NCBI RefSeq assembly: GCF_015277515.1
Contig: NZ_CP063767.1
Coordinates: 2,012,770 to 2,076,769 of the forward strand
Length of the DNA stretch: 64,000 nucleotides
Reading direction: 5' to 3'
Source: Thermophilibacter immobilis
GTDB lineage: Bacteria; Actinomycetota; Coriobacteriia; Coriobacteriales; Atopobiaceae
Of this stretch, positions 23,079 to 32,500 are shown piece by piece. Numbering within the stretch: position 1 is the first letter of the stretch; each line of letters opens with the position of its first letter. The translations under genes were made by a program, and so were the position numbers. The notes beneath the pieces are model-generated. The model was given only the letters and a program-made list of their open reading frames with translations, ran no database searches and was not told the origin of the DNA.

Positions 23079-25532
23079 ATGACGTGTACGCCGTCCCCAC
23101 AAACATCCTCGCCCTCGATCAACCGTCGCACATTCCTCAAAGCAGGAGCAGCTGGCCTCGCTGTGGCGGCAGGCTTGGGCCTGGCGCCCCTTCCCGCCTT
23201 TGCTGAGGGCGCCCAGGGTTCCGGCAACACAGACGTCGAAGCCGTACTCGCCGGAATGAGCCGCCGCCAGAAGATAGCGCAGAAGCTCATGCCCGACTTC
23301 AGGAAGTGGGCTCAGGACGGCACGGTGGCTGACTTCACCGTAATGAACGCTGAGGTCGCAGGCATTGTAGACAAATATGACTTTAGCGGCGTCATCCTGT
23401 TCGCCAACAATGTCAAAGAAACCGAGCAGACCCTGCGGCTGTGCAGGGGTCTGCAGGACGCCGTCGTGGGCAATGCAAGTGGCAATTCCTTCGGAGACGT
23501 CCCCCTGCTCCTCACCATTGACCAGGAGGGCGGAATCGTATACCGCCTGGGCAGTGGCACGGGCCTGCCCGGAAACATGGCCGTGGGGGCCACGCGCAGC
23601 GTCGAGGACGCGCGGGACTGTGGGGAGGTAATAGGTCGGGAGCTCTCGGCCCTGGGCATCAACGTCAACTTCGCGCCGGTGCTCGACGTCAACAGCAATC
23701 CCAATAACCCCGTGATCGGCTTGCGCTCGATAGGTAGCAAGCCTGAGCTCGTCTCCGAGCTGGGCGTCCCCATGATGCAGGGCGTGCAAGCCCATAACGT
23801 GGCCGTTTCTGCAAAGCACTTCCCCGGTCACGGAGACGCTGGGACCGACTCTCACACGGGCCTTCCCCGCATCGAGAAGACCCAGGAGGAGCTGGAGGCC
23901 GTCGACTTCGCACCGTTCAAGGCGGCTATTAAGGCGGGCGCGGACATGCTCATGACCGCCCACATCCAGTATCCCAAGGTCGAGACCGGGACGGCAACCT
24001 CAACCAATCCCGATACGGGCGAAATCGAGCTCCCCGCCACCTTGTCCCACATCTTCATGACCGACATCCTCCGCACCGAGATGGGCTTCACGGGCGTCTC
24101 AGTCACGGACGCCCTGAATATGATGGCCATCGCCAGCAACTTCGACTACATCGACGCCGTGAGGCGCACCTTCCTGGCGGGTGTCGACATAGCGCTCATG
24201 CCCCTGTCTCTGACCTCATCCGATGACCTGCCCCGACTCGACGCGCTCATCGACACGCTTGAGCAGGACAGCTCAATCACCGACGCCTACCTCGACGAGT
24301 CCGTCAGGCGCATTCTCGCGCTCAAGAAGAAGCGCGGCATCCTGGACTACGCCTCCACGGCAGGAGACATCGACGCGGCCCTCTCGGAGACGCTTGCCAC
24401 CGTGGGCAGCGCCGAGAACCGCTCCGTCGAGCGCGAGGTCTCTGCTGACGCCGTCACCGTGGTCAAGAACGAGGGGGGCGTCCTGCCGCTGTGCCCCTCC
24501 TCCGGAGACCACGTCCTTCTTGTCGCGGCATACCAAAACGAGAGGCCCGGGATGGAGCTGGCAATGCGCCGCCTCATCGCCGAGGGAAAGATTCCCGAAG
24601 ACGTCACCTACAAGTCCATAGACTACGCCGAGACCTATGGCGATCCCGCGCTTGCCCTCGAGGCCATTCTCCCCGAGGTGTCCGAGGCCACCCAGGTCGT
24701 AGTGATCTCCGAGGTTGGCAGGACGTCCAACCTCAATCCTCAGCTGAAGAGTGTTTACAGCACCTACATTCCGACCCAGATCGCGATCAAGGCGAACGAG
24801 GCCAAAGTCCCCGTAGCAATCATGAGCATCTCTCTGCCGTACGACTGCGCGGTCTATGAGGATGCCCCGGCCGTGGCCGCCGTGTTTGGCAACATGGGCA
24901 TGGATCCCACGGAAGCGCTGGCTCCCGCGACTGCCTTTGGCCCCAACATCCCTGCGGGGATCGAGGTCCTCATGGGCGGGCACGGGGCACAGGGCAAGCT
25001 CCCGGTCGACCTCTACGATGCCGTGGTGGATGACAACGGTGCTCACTTTAATATCGAGTCGATCGCGTATCCCTTTGGGTTTGGGCTCGAGTACGACCCC
25101 TGCGGAGAAAAGACCACCGTGGACACCACGGCGCTCGCGGCTACCGTCAAGGACATCGAGGACAACGTCGTTCCCAAGAAGGACACCTTCACCGCCGAGA
25201 GCTTCGCCGCGCTGCAAAGCGCCCTCGACGCCGCGAAGGCAGTCCTGGACGATCCCGATGCCACGCAAGAGCAGGTTGACCAGGCGCTGAAGGAGCTCAC
25301 CGACGCGCGCGGCGCCCTCGTGACGGCTGGTGGTTCTCCGGAACCGGGCACGAATCCCCATCCCACGCCGGACACGGATGCAAACGACAAGAAGACCCCC
25401 AAGGGCAAGGTCCCCAACACGGGCGACCCCAGCCCCCTTGCCGCTCTCGCCGCCGCTGCGGTCGCTGGTGCCGCAGCCATTGGCGCAGGTCGCGCGATTG
25501 GTGCGAATGACGCAAAGGACGACGGCGAGTAG
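23079..25532 (+). CDS. Secreted, wall-anchored GH3 beta-N-acetylhexosaminidase-like protein
   Basis: 817 residues. The N-terminus has a twin-arginine (Tat) signal (INRRTFLKAGAAGLAVAAGL; Arg16-Arg17). The GH3 domain follows, with the NagZ-type loop KHFPGHGDAGTDSHTGLP (Asp-His dyad) and nucleophile Asp in SVTDALNMM. Then come a GH3 C-terminal alpha/beta domain, a FIVAR-like helical module (about 665-735), a Pro/Thr linker, a VPNTGD sorting-like signal and a hydrophobic C-terminus. It probably trims beta-linked N-acetylhexosamine from glycans or peptidoglycan outside the cell. The start at 23079 follows AAGGAGATTT; a longer reading upstream lacks such a site. The acidic tail after the membrane segment is atypical for sortase substrates. 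Confidence 0.86.
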   Translation: MTCTPSPQTSSPSINRRTFLKAGAAGLAVAAGLGLAPLPAFAEGAQGSGNTDVEAVLAGMSRRQKIAQKLMPDFRKWAQDGTVADFTVMNAEVAGIVDKYDFSGVILFANNVKETEQTLRLCRGLQDAVVGNASGNSFGDVPLLLTIDQEGGIVYRLGSGTGLPGNMAVGATRSVEDARDCGEVIGRELSALGINVNFAPVLDVNSNPNNPVIGLRSIGSKPELVSELGVPMMQGVQAHNVAVSAKHFPGHGDAGTDSHTGLPRIEKTQEELEAVDFAPFKAAIKAGADMLMTAHIQYPKVETGTATSTNPDTGEIELPATLSHIFMTDILRTEMGFTGVSVTDALNMMAIASNFDYIDAVRRTFLAGVDIALMPLSLTSSDDLPRLDALIDTLEQDSSITDAYLDESVRRILALKKKRGILDYASTAGDIDAALSETLATVGSAENRSVEREVSADAVTVVKNEGGVLPLCPSSGDHVLLVAAYQNERPGMELAMRRLIAEGKIPEDVTYKSIDYAETYGDPALALEAILPEVSEATQVVVISEVGRTSNLNPQLKSVYSTYIPTQIAIKANEAKVPVAIMSISLPYDCAVYEDAPAVAAVFGNMGMDPTEALAPATAFGPNIPAGIEVLMGGHGAQGKLPVDLYDAVVDDNGAHFNIESIAYPFGFGLEYDPCGEKTTVDTTALAATVKDIEDNVVPKKDTFTAESFAALQSALDAAKAVLDDPDATQEQVDQALKELTDARGALVTAGGSPEPGTNPHPTPDTDANDKKTPKGKVPNTGDPSPLAALAAAAVAGAAAIGAGRAIGANDAKDDGE

Positions 25533-25556
25533 CCCCTTCTCGTCCTCGCGAGGTTT

Positions 25557-25590
25557 GAGGCCGACCGAAGGCACCCCTTCGGTCGGCCTC
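25557..25590 (+). terminator. Terminator of the GH3 gene
   Basis: Perfect 15-base arms (25557-25571 with 25576-25590), a CACC loop and a T-rich tail (TTGTGTTTCT), 24 bases past the stop. Confidence 0.8.
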
Positions 25591-25611
25591 TTGTGTTTCT
25601 CGGCAATCGCG

Positions 25612-25725
25612 TTCTGACTTTTGTGGGAGTCAGACGAGAAAGTATGCATTTCTGTCTGTATTTACGCAGATAGAAGGTGATCTCTATGCAAGCCTCAGAT
25701 TCCGACTCTCACAAAAGTCAGAATT
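25612..25725. repeat. Copy (d) of the TGACTCTCACAAAAGTCA repeat family (114 bp)
   Basis: Left arm TTCTGACTTTTGTGGGAGTC (25612-25631), ATGCAT (25644-25649), right arm GACTCTCACAAAAGTCAGAA (25704-25723). The arms match inverted at 19 of 20 positions. This is the best-preserved copy, between the GH3 terminator and the 3' end of mfd. Confidence 0.7.
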
Positions 25726-25770
25726 ACGATGCACGGGGGATGGGACCCAAAGCGGTCGGGCCCGTTCGCT

Positions 25771-28700
25771 TTATGCATCGACCTCGTCGTCGCCGCCAAT
25801 CTCCTCGAGCACGCCCAGCGCCGCCGGCATGACCTCCTCCACACCTCGATGGAATGGATAGGCCACCTTCTTGGTCTTGGGATACACCAGGGCCCCGCGC
25901 CCCTTGAGCTTGAGCGCCACGGGGCGCGCCACCTCGACCCTCTGGTAGATGAGCCTGCCGTTAGTGAGCGAAACCGACGTGCATCCCAGGCGCTGAGCGC
26001 GGATCCGCACACGCGCGCGGTCGAAGAGGTTGCGGCCGGCAAGCGGCAGCGCGCCGAAGCCCTCCTCACACTCCCGCTGAAGCGCGTCCACCTCGGCCAG
26101 GTCAACGGCCGCGGCCAGACGCCGATACGCGAGCACGCGCTTGTCCACGTCAGGTAGGTACTCCTCAGCCAGGAAGAAGTCGGCGGGCAGGTTGATGGTG
26201 ACCTCGGCCTGCTCCACCTCGCGCGTCTCGCCGCGCGCCTCGCTCACGGCCTCGCCGAGCATCTGCGTGAAGAGGTCGAAGCCCACGCTGGAGAGGTTAC
26301 CGTGCTGCTCGGCCCCCATGAGCGAGCCCGCGCCGCGAATCTCCAGGTCGCGCATGGCAATCTTCATGCCGCTGCCCAGGTCCTGGTACTCGTTGATGGC
26401 CGTGAGGCGGTCGGTGGCCTCGGGCGTGAGGGGCAGCTCGGCCGGGAACATGAGGTAGGCGAAGGCCTGCGTTCGTCCGCGCCCCACGCGCCCCTTGAGC
26501 TGGTAGAGCTGGGCCAGGCCCAGGCGCTGCGAGTCCTCGATGATAAGCGTGTTGGTGTGCGGGTTGTCGATGCCGCTCTCGATGATCGTCGTGGCCACGA
26601 GCACGTCGATCTCGTGCTCCGAGAAGCGCAGCATGGCATCTTCCACCTCGCGTGCGCTCATCTTACCGTGCGCCACCCCCACGCGAGCCTCAGGTGCCGC
26701 CTCGACCACGCGCTCGACCGCGTCCTCGATCGTGGTCACGCGATTGGAGACGTAGTAGACCTGCCCCTTGCGACCAAGCTCCTCGCGAATGGCGGCCGAG
26801 ACCACGTCGGAGTCGTACTCCCCCACCTTCACCTTGACCGGCAGGCGCCCGGGAGGAGGCGTCATGATGAGGCTCATGTCGCGCACGCCGCTCATGGCCA
26901 TCTGCATGGTGCGCGGAATGGGCGTGGCGGAAAGCGTGAGCACGTCGACCTGCTCGCGCATGTTCTTGAGCTGCTCCTTGTGCTGGACGCCAAAGCGCTG
27001 CTCCTCGTCAATCACCACAAGGCCCAGGTCATAAGGATTAACGTCGGCGGAGAGCAGCCGGTGCGTGCCAATGAGCACGTCCACCGAGCCGTCCGCGAAC
27101 CCCTCGAGCGCGCGACGCTGCTGCGCCGGCGTCACAAAGCGCGACAGCACCGCCACCTTGAGGTCAAACGGCGCAAACCGCGAGAAGAACGTCTCGAAGT
27201 GCTGCTGCGCCAGAATCGTCGTGGGGCACAGGACCATGACCTGTTTGGAATCCTGACAGCACTTGAACGCCGCGCGCAGGGCCACCTCGGTCTTGCCAAA
27301 GCCCACGTCGCCGCAGAGCAGGCGATCCATGGGGCGTCGCGTCTCCATGTCGGCCTTGATGTCCACGATCGCGTTGGCCTGATCGAGCGTGAGCTCGTAG
27401 GGGAAGCTCGCCTCCATCTCCTGCTGCACCGGCGTGTCCGGGGCAAACGCGTAGCCCGCCACCGAGGAGCGGCGCGTATAGAGGTCGACCAGGTCAAAGG
27501 CAAGCTTCTTGGCACTCTTGCGGGCCTTGCCCGTGGCGCGCGACCAGTCCGCGGTGTTGAGGCGCGTGAGGCGCGGGCTGCTGCCGTCCGGCCCCACGTA
27601 GCGCGTGATGCGGTCCACCTGCTCGAGCGGCACAAAGAGCTTGTCGCCGCCGGCGTACTCCAAAAGGAAGTAGTCGCGCTCCTTGCCACCCACCTCCTGG
27701 CGCACGATCTGGGAGAACAGCGCGATGCCGTGCGTGGCGTGGACCACGTAGTCGCCGGGTTTGAACGGGAAGGTCACGCTCGTGGGGTCCACGCGCCGCG
27801 CGCGGCGATGCGACTTGGCCGTGCGCGCGGTGAGATCCGAGACCGAGAAGACCGCGAGCTGCGCCGTGGGAATCACGATGCCAGCGGGAACCGGTGCGTC
27901 CACGAACGTCACGCGCCCACGATCCAGGGGCACGGGCTCAGGGTCGCGGTTCTCGGGGGCCGCGCCCAAAGACTCGACCACGGGGATGAGCTCGTCGGTA
28001 AAGCGCAGCTCAAGGGCCTCACGTGCCGCCCGATCCGGCACGGCAAAGATCACTGCCGCCCGGTCGGCCACGAGCTGACGGGCGCGACCCAGGAGCTTGA
28101 CGTCTGAGCCCGCGATCTGCGGCTGACGTACCGGGAGCTCGGCCGTGGCGGCGGCGGTCCCCGCGCGCAGGATGGACGCGAGGGACAGGCGCTGCTGGCG
28201 TCCAAAGTCGAGGTCACGCGGTGCCGTGTAGAGACCCTCGAGCGAGATGTGCGCGGCGCTAGCAGCCACCTGGACCTCGTCCATGGCGCGGGCGCAGTCG
28301 TCAAAGAGAGCGCGGGGCTCGGCGAGAACCACGAGAGTCTCGGGGCAGATATGGTCAAGCGGCGAGGCTGTGGAGCCATAGAGTTCCGGAAGATAGCGCT
28401 CGAGCGCCGGCTGTGCTGCACGCTGACGAATGAGCTCCAGATCGGCAGCCACCTTAGCGTTGTCGCGGGCTCGGTTGAACAGGGCGCGCTCGGCGTGGGC
28501 CACGGTCTGGTCCGTGAGGGCCATCTCGCGACAGGGAGCGACGGTCACTGACTCGAGCTCGCCTATGGTCTGACCCGTCGAGGAGACCATGCGGCGCACG
28601 CGGTCGATCTCGTCGCCAAAGAACTCAATGCGCACCGGAGAGGTGGCCTGGGCGGGAAAGACGTCGACGGCGTCGCCGTGCACGTGGAAGGTGCCCGGGG

Positions 28701-29208
28701 CGTCCACCTCACCCGCGTCGGCGTAGCCCATGCCCACGAGCAGGGCCGGGACCTCGTCAAAGGGAACCTCGTCGGCCACGGAGAAGGTGCTCGACGCGAA
28801 GTAGCCCGAGCCCTTGGGCGGCACGCGGCGCAGGAGCGCGTGGGCGCTCGCCACCACGAGGCACTTCTCGCCAGACGCGAGGCGAGAAACGGCTTGGCAG
28901 CGAGCCCCGATGGCCGCATCGTCCGGGGCGGCCTCGGCCCAGGGGCGGTCGCGTCGCTCGGGATAGCGAGCCACCACGTCCTGACCCAGCCATGCCGCAA
29001 GCGCGCGAGCCGTGCGGCCTGCGGCCTCTTCGCCGGAGACCACGAGCAGGCAGGGCTGGGGGTCGCGCGCCCAGAGGGAGGCGACCACCAGGGGGCGGGC
29101 GCTCTGAGCCACGGCGAGCGTGGCGTCGTGGCCCGCGCCGAGCTCGCGAAGCAGCGGCTCCAGCTCCGGCGCGGACAGGAGCTGACGAGAAACGCGGTTG
29201 ATGAGCAT
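25771..29208 (-). CDS. mfd: Transcription-repair coupling factor Mfd
   Basis: A 1145-residue protein, the normal Mfd length. An N-terminal UvrB-homology region is followed by the RNA polymerase interaction (CarD-like) domain (FKPGDYVVHATHGIALFSQI, about 500-560), the superfamily 2 helicase motor with Walker A LLCGDVGFGKTEVALRAAFK and Walker B VVIDEEQRFGVQHK, and the TRG motif and C-terminal UvrA-autoinhibitory domain. It removes stalled polymerase from lesions and recruits UvrA. The start at 29208 (MLINRV) follows GAGGTGCC; the in-frame upstream codons are not conserved. It stands alone, facing repeat copy (d). Confidence 0.96.
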   Translation of the reverse strand: MLINRVSRQLLSAPELEPLLRELGAGHDATLAVAQSARPLVVASLWARDPQPCLLVVSGEEAAGRTARALAAWLGQDVVARYPERRDRPWAEAAPDDAAIGARCQAVSRLASGEKCLVVASAHALLRRVPPKGSGYFASSTFSVADEVPFDEVPALLVGMGYADAGEVDAPGTFHVHGDAVDVFPAQATSPVRIEFFGDEIDRVRRMVSSTGQTIGELESVTVAPCREMALTDQTVAHAERALFNRARDNAKVAADLELIRQRAAQPALERYLPELYGSTASPLDHICPETLVVLAEPRALFDDCARAMDEVQVAASAAHISLEGLYTAPRDLDFGRQQRLSLASILRAGTAAATAELPVRQPQIAGSDVKLLGRARQLVADRAAVIFAVPDRAAREALELRFTDELIPVVESLGAAPENRDPEPVPLDRGRVTFVDAPVPAGIVIPTAQLAVFSVSDLTARTAKSHRRARRVDPTSVTFPFKPGDYVVHATHGIALFSQIVRQEVGGKERDYFLLEYAGGDKLFVPLEQVDRITRYVGPDGSSPRLTRLNTADWSRATGKARKSAKKLAFDLVDLYTRRSSVAGYAFAPDTPVQQEMEASFPYELTLDQANAIVDIKADMETRRPMDRLLCGDVGFGKTEVALRAAFKCCQDSKQVMVLCPTTILAQQHFETFFSRFAPFDLKVAVLSRFVTPAQQRRALEGFADGSVDVLIGTHRLLSADVNPYDLGLVVIDEEQRFGVQHKEQLKNMREQVDVLTLSATPIPRTMQMAMSGVRDMSLIMTPPPGRLPVKVKVGEYDSDVVSAAIREELGRKGQVYYVSNRVTTIEDAVERVVEAAPEARVGVAHGKMSAREVEDAMLRFSEHEIDVLVATTIIESGIDNPHTNTLIIEDSQRLGLAQLYQLKGRVGRGRTQAFAYLMFPAELPLTPEATDRLTAINEYQDLGSGMKIAMRDLEIRGAGSLMGAEQHGNLSSVGFDLFTQMLGEAVSEARGETREVEQAEVTINLPADFFLAEEYLPDVDKRVLAYRRLAAAVDLAEVDALQRECEEGFGALPLAGRNLFDRARVRIRAQRLGCTSVSLTNGRLIYQRVEVARPVALKLKGRGALVYPKTKKVAYPFHRGVEEVMPAALGVLEEIGGDDEVDA

Positions 29209-29318
29209 GGCACCTCGACATGCGATAACGCCAGCTCCCCGGGGGACCGGCTGTGCGAACGAATTTGCGTACATTGTACCCGTGACACGCAACCCTCTCT
29301 CGTGCGGACGCTCATCGC

Positions 29319-29576
29319 GTGTCGGCCTCAACTTGGAAGCCCTTCCTTTTTGTGGCAGTGGGCAGCAGGCCCATACCGTGGAGTTCCCAGAGTGTCTCGC
29401 TCATTCTCCTCATCGGAATCAACGAGGACAGCCGCAGGGAGTTCAAGCTTCTCTTCGACGTCCTCTTTAGGGTGCTCCGCAGTAGGGCAAACGTGCGGCA
29501 GCTTATTCGCGCCGATTCCTACGAGACCATGGTCGGGCTCCTTGAGTCCATGGTCATCAAGGCCTCGAGCGCCTAG
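29319..29576 (+). pseudogene. Remnant of a PRD/EIIA-type antiterminator C-terminus
   Basis: 85 codons remain open. From about residue 16, IPWSSQSVSLILLIGINEDS, then RREFKLLFDVLF and NVRQLIRADSYETMVGLLES match the pattern of the C-terminal PTS EIIA(Fru/Mtl-type) domain of PRD-containing BglG/LicR-family regulators (beta strand with hydrophobic run, helix, NVxxLIxAxSYxxxxxLL). The several hundred upstream residues (HTH, PRDs, active His) are missing, and no ribosome site is seen. Its stop overlaps the stop of the GH13-GH77 gene on the other strand. A decayed gene end is the simplest reading. Confidence 0.55.
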
Positions 29577-32500
29577 CGCGCGCTCCGCCTGGCGAGCTCG
29601 CGCAGGCGCGAGCTCGCAGCCTCCACGGCCGCGCCATCCGCGTGCCAGCTCCAGTTACCCTCGGCCACGCCCGGCACGTTCATGCGCGCCTCGTCGCCCA
29701 GACCGAGCACGTCCTGGAGGGCCACGATCGCCACGTCGGCCCCGGAGTCAACCACGCGCTGCATGAGGGATCCGGCCAGCTGGACGGCCTCGTCTCCCGC
29801 AACGTCAAAGCGCTTCTCGCAGAAGCCCACGAGGGTCTGATTGTCGTGCGTGCCCGTATAGGCCACCGCACCGGCGGGCGGCTCGTACCCTTGGCGCACG
29901 TCAGCGTCGCAGAACTGGATGACGTCCATGCCGGGAAGGCCCGTCTTGGCCACGAGAGCGCGCACGGCGGGTGTGAGCGCCCCCAGGTCCTCCGCTATGA
30001 ACGGCAGCGAACCAAACTGTCTGTTCGCCTCCTCGAAGAGCTCGACCCCCGGCCCAAACGCATACGAGCCCTCGCTCGCAGGCACTCCCTCGGGCACCAT
30101 CCAATACGACGAGAAGCCAATGAAGTGATCAAGCCGCACGTAGTCGTAGAGCGAGAGCGCGCGACTGAAGCGCCTGAGCCACCAGCCGTAGTTTTGCTCG
30201 CGCATGATGTCCCAGCGATAGATAGGGTTGCCCCAGAGCTGGCCCTCGGGCGCAAAGGCGTCACCGGGCGCGCCCGCCTGATGCCGCGTGCGCCCCTGCT
30301 CGTCCAGGTCGAAGAGGTCCGGCTCGCTCCAGACGTCCGACGAGTCCCCCGAGACGTACATCGGCATGTCGCCGATGATCTGCACCCCACGTGCGCGTGC
30401 GTAGTCGTGCAGGTCATCCCAGGCGCGCTCGAACGCGTACTGCAGCCGGCGCTGGTCCTCGATCGCAGCGCGCAGGCGCGTCTCGCCGGCCAGCCTGGGG
30501 GTGTAGTGGCGGTAGCGCGCGGGCCAGCCCTGCCAGGGCCCCTCGCCCAAGCGCTCCTTGAGCGCACGAAACGTGCAGTACGGCGTAAGCCAGTACTCGT
30601 TCTCGGCACAGAACCTCAGGTAGTCAGCGTCGTTGCCAATCTTCTCCAGAGAGGCGAGCGTGACCTCGGCCGGCTGCTCGAGCAGGTCAGTGTTGCCCGC
30701 AAACGCGGCGAGGCCCGCATACGGCGACCCAAACTCGTCGGCCGGGTTCACGGGCAGGACCTGCCAGTACCTCTGCCCGCACGCAACGAGCCAGTCGACG
30801 AAGCGCCGCGCGGGCGCGCCGAGCGTGCCCGGAGCCCCATCGTTGGGAACCGACGTGATGTGGCACAGCACCCCCATCCCCCGCTCCAGCGGCTTCTGGA
30901 GACGAAGCTCGTTCTGGAAGGAGAGGACCGCCGTGCCAAGCGGCCATAGGAAGGCCTCGGCCTGCCCGTGGTCCACCTGCGGTGCCCGCCCCGAGACCAC
31001 GTCCGTGACCGCCTCTCCCACCAGGGGAACCTTGACCGTGTGGGCCTCGGAGAGGCTGCGATTCACGAGCACGCACACGCTCTCGTGGTCCCCGCGTCGC
31101 CAGAACCCAAAGACGTCCTCACCCGAGGAGAAGGGCTCGAAGTCCCCGTCCACGAGCACCGGCAGGGTCCTGCGCAGCGCGATCGCATTGCGATAGCTGT
31201 TCGCGCAGTCCGCCCGCCCGCGCGGGCCGCCCCAGGGAAAGCTCGCCCGGTTGTACGGATCGCGAAAGCCCTCGAGGCCCCGCTCGTCACCGTAGTAGAC
31301 GCAGGGCACGCCTGGTAGCGTCATCTGGAGCAGCGCCGCCGCCCACAGGCGCGCCTTCGCAAGGCCCACCTGTCCCTCGTCCAGCCGATAGCTCGCGCGC
31401 TCGTCCTCCGAGAGGCTGTCGGGGTCAGGGGCACCCCCCAAGACGGTGAACAGACGCTCCCGGTCGTGGCTACCCAGGAGGTTGAGCGCCGAGTAGAAGG
31501 CGTCACGCGGGTAGTTCTCGCGCAGCTGCTCGAGGCAGGCGACCAGCTCGGGGGCACCCGTCGTGCCCCGCAGAAAGGCGAGAAGCCCCGTGCGCAGCGG
31601 ATAGTTCATCGTCGCGTCCAGCTCCCGGCCCTGGAAGTACTGGCGGAGCTTTCCGTAGGCGAGCTTGTTGGAGGCGTCCTCCCAGACCTCGCCGATGAGC
31701 ACGGCGTCGGGACGCTCGGTGAGGATGGCATGCTTGATGTCGACGATGAACTCGTCGGAGAGCTCGTCGGCGACGTCAAGGCGCCAGCCGCGCGCACCCG
31801 CGCGCATCCAGCGGCGCACGATGCCGTTGCGGCCGCACACGAGATCGTGGAAGGAGCTCTTCTCGTTGAGGTCAGGCAGGTCGGGGTTGCCCCACCAGCT
31901 CGCGTAGGTGCCGTCCTCGTTGAAGCTGAACCAGTCGCGATACGCGGAGTCCTCGCTCTGGAAGGCACCCGGTTCGGGATAGGTCCCGTAGCGGTTGAAG
32001 TAGCGCGAGTCGGCGCCGCAGTGGTTGAAGACGCCGTCCAAGATGACGGACATGCCCCGCTCGGCCGCGTCCACGCACAGCGTGCGCAGGTCATTCTCGC
32101 CGCCGAGCATGGGGTCTATGCGCAGGTAGTCGGCCGTGTCATAGCGATGGTTGCTCGCCGCCTCAAAGATGGGGTTGAGGTAGATCACGCTCACGCCGAG
32201 ATTCTCCAGATAGTCCAGATGCTCGCGCACGCCCTCGAGGGTCCCTCCATAGAAGTCCCAGCGAGCGATGCTCGCGTCCTCGCGGCGCGCATAGGTGGGC
32301 GGGGTATCCCAGTCCTCGACCAGGACCCGCTCGGCGGCCCCGCGCGGCCTGGCAAGCGCACGGTGGGCGCGCTTCTCCCAGTCCTTCCCGCGCGCGAAGC
32401 GATCGGGGAAGATCTGGTAGGCAATGCCCTCGCGGTACCAGTTCGGCTGCTGGGCGCGCGGCGAGAAGACTGTGATCTGAAACGAGGGAGGCTCGGCGTA

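Noticed and set aside
24273-25649. A 458-codon minus-strand frame opposite the GH3 gene
   Set aside because: Shadow of the GH3 gene, which has signal peptide, catalytic motifs and terminator on the plus strand.
26302-28107. A 601-codon plus-strand frame opposite mfd
   Set aside because: His/Arg/Val-rich mirror of the mfd coding strand without any recognisable motif.
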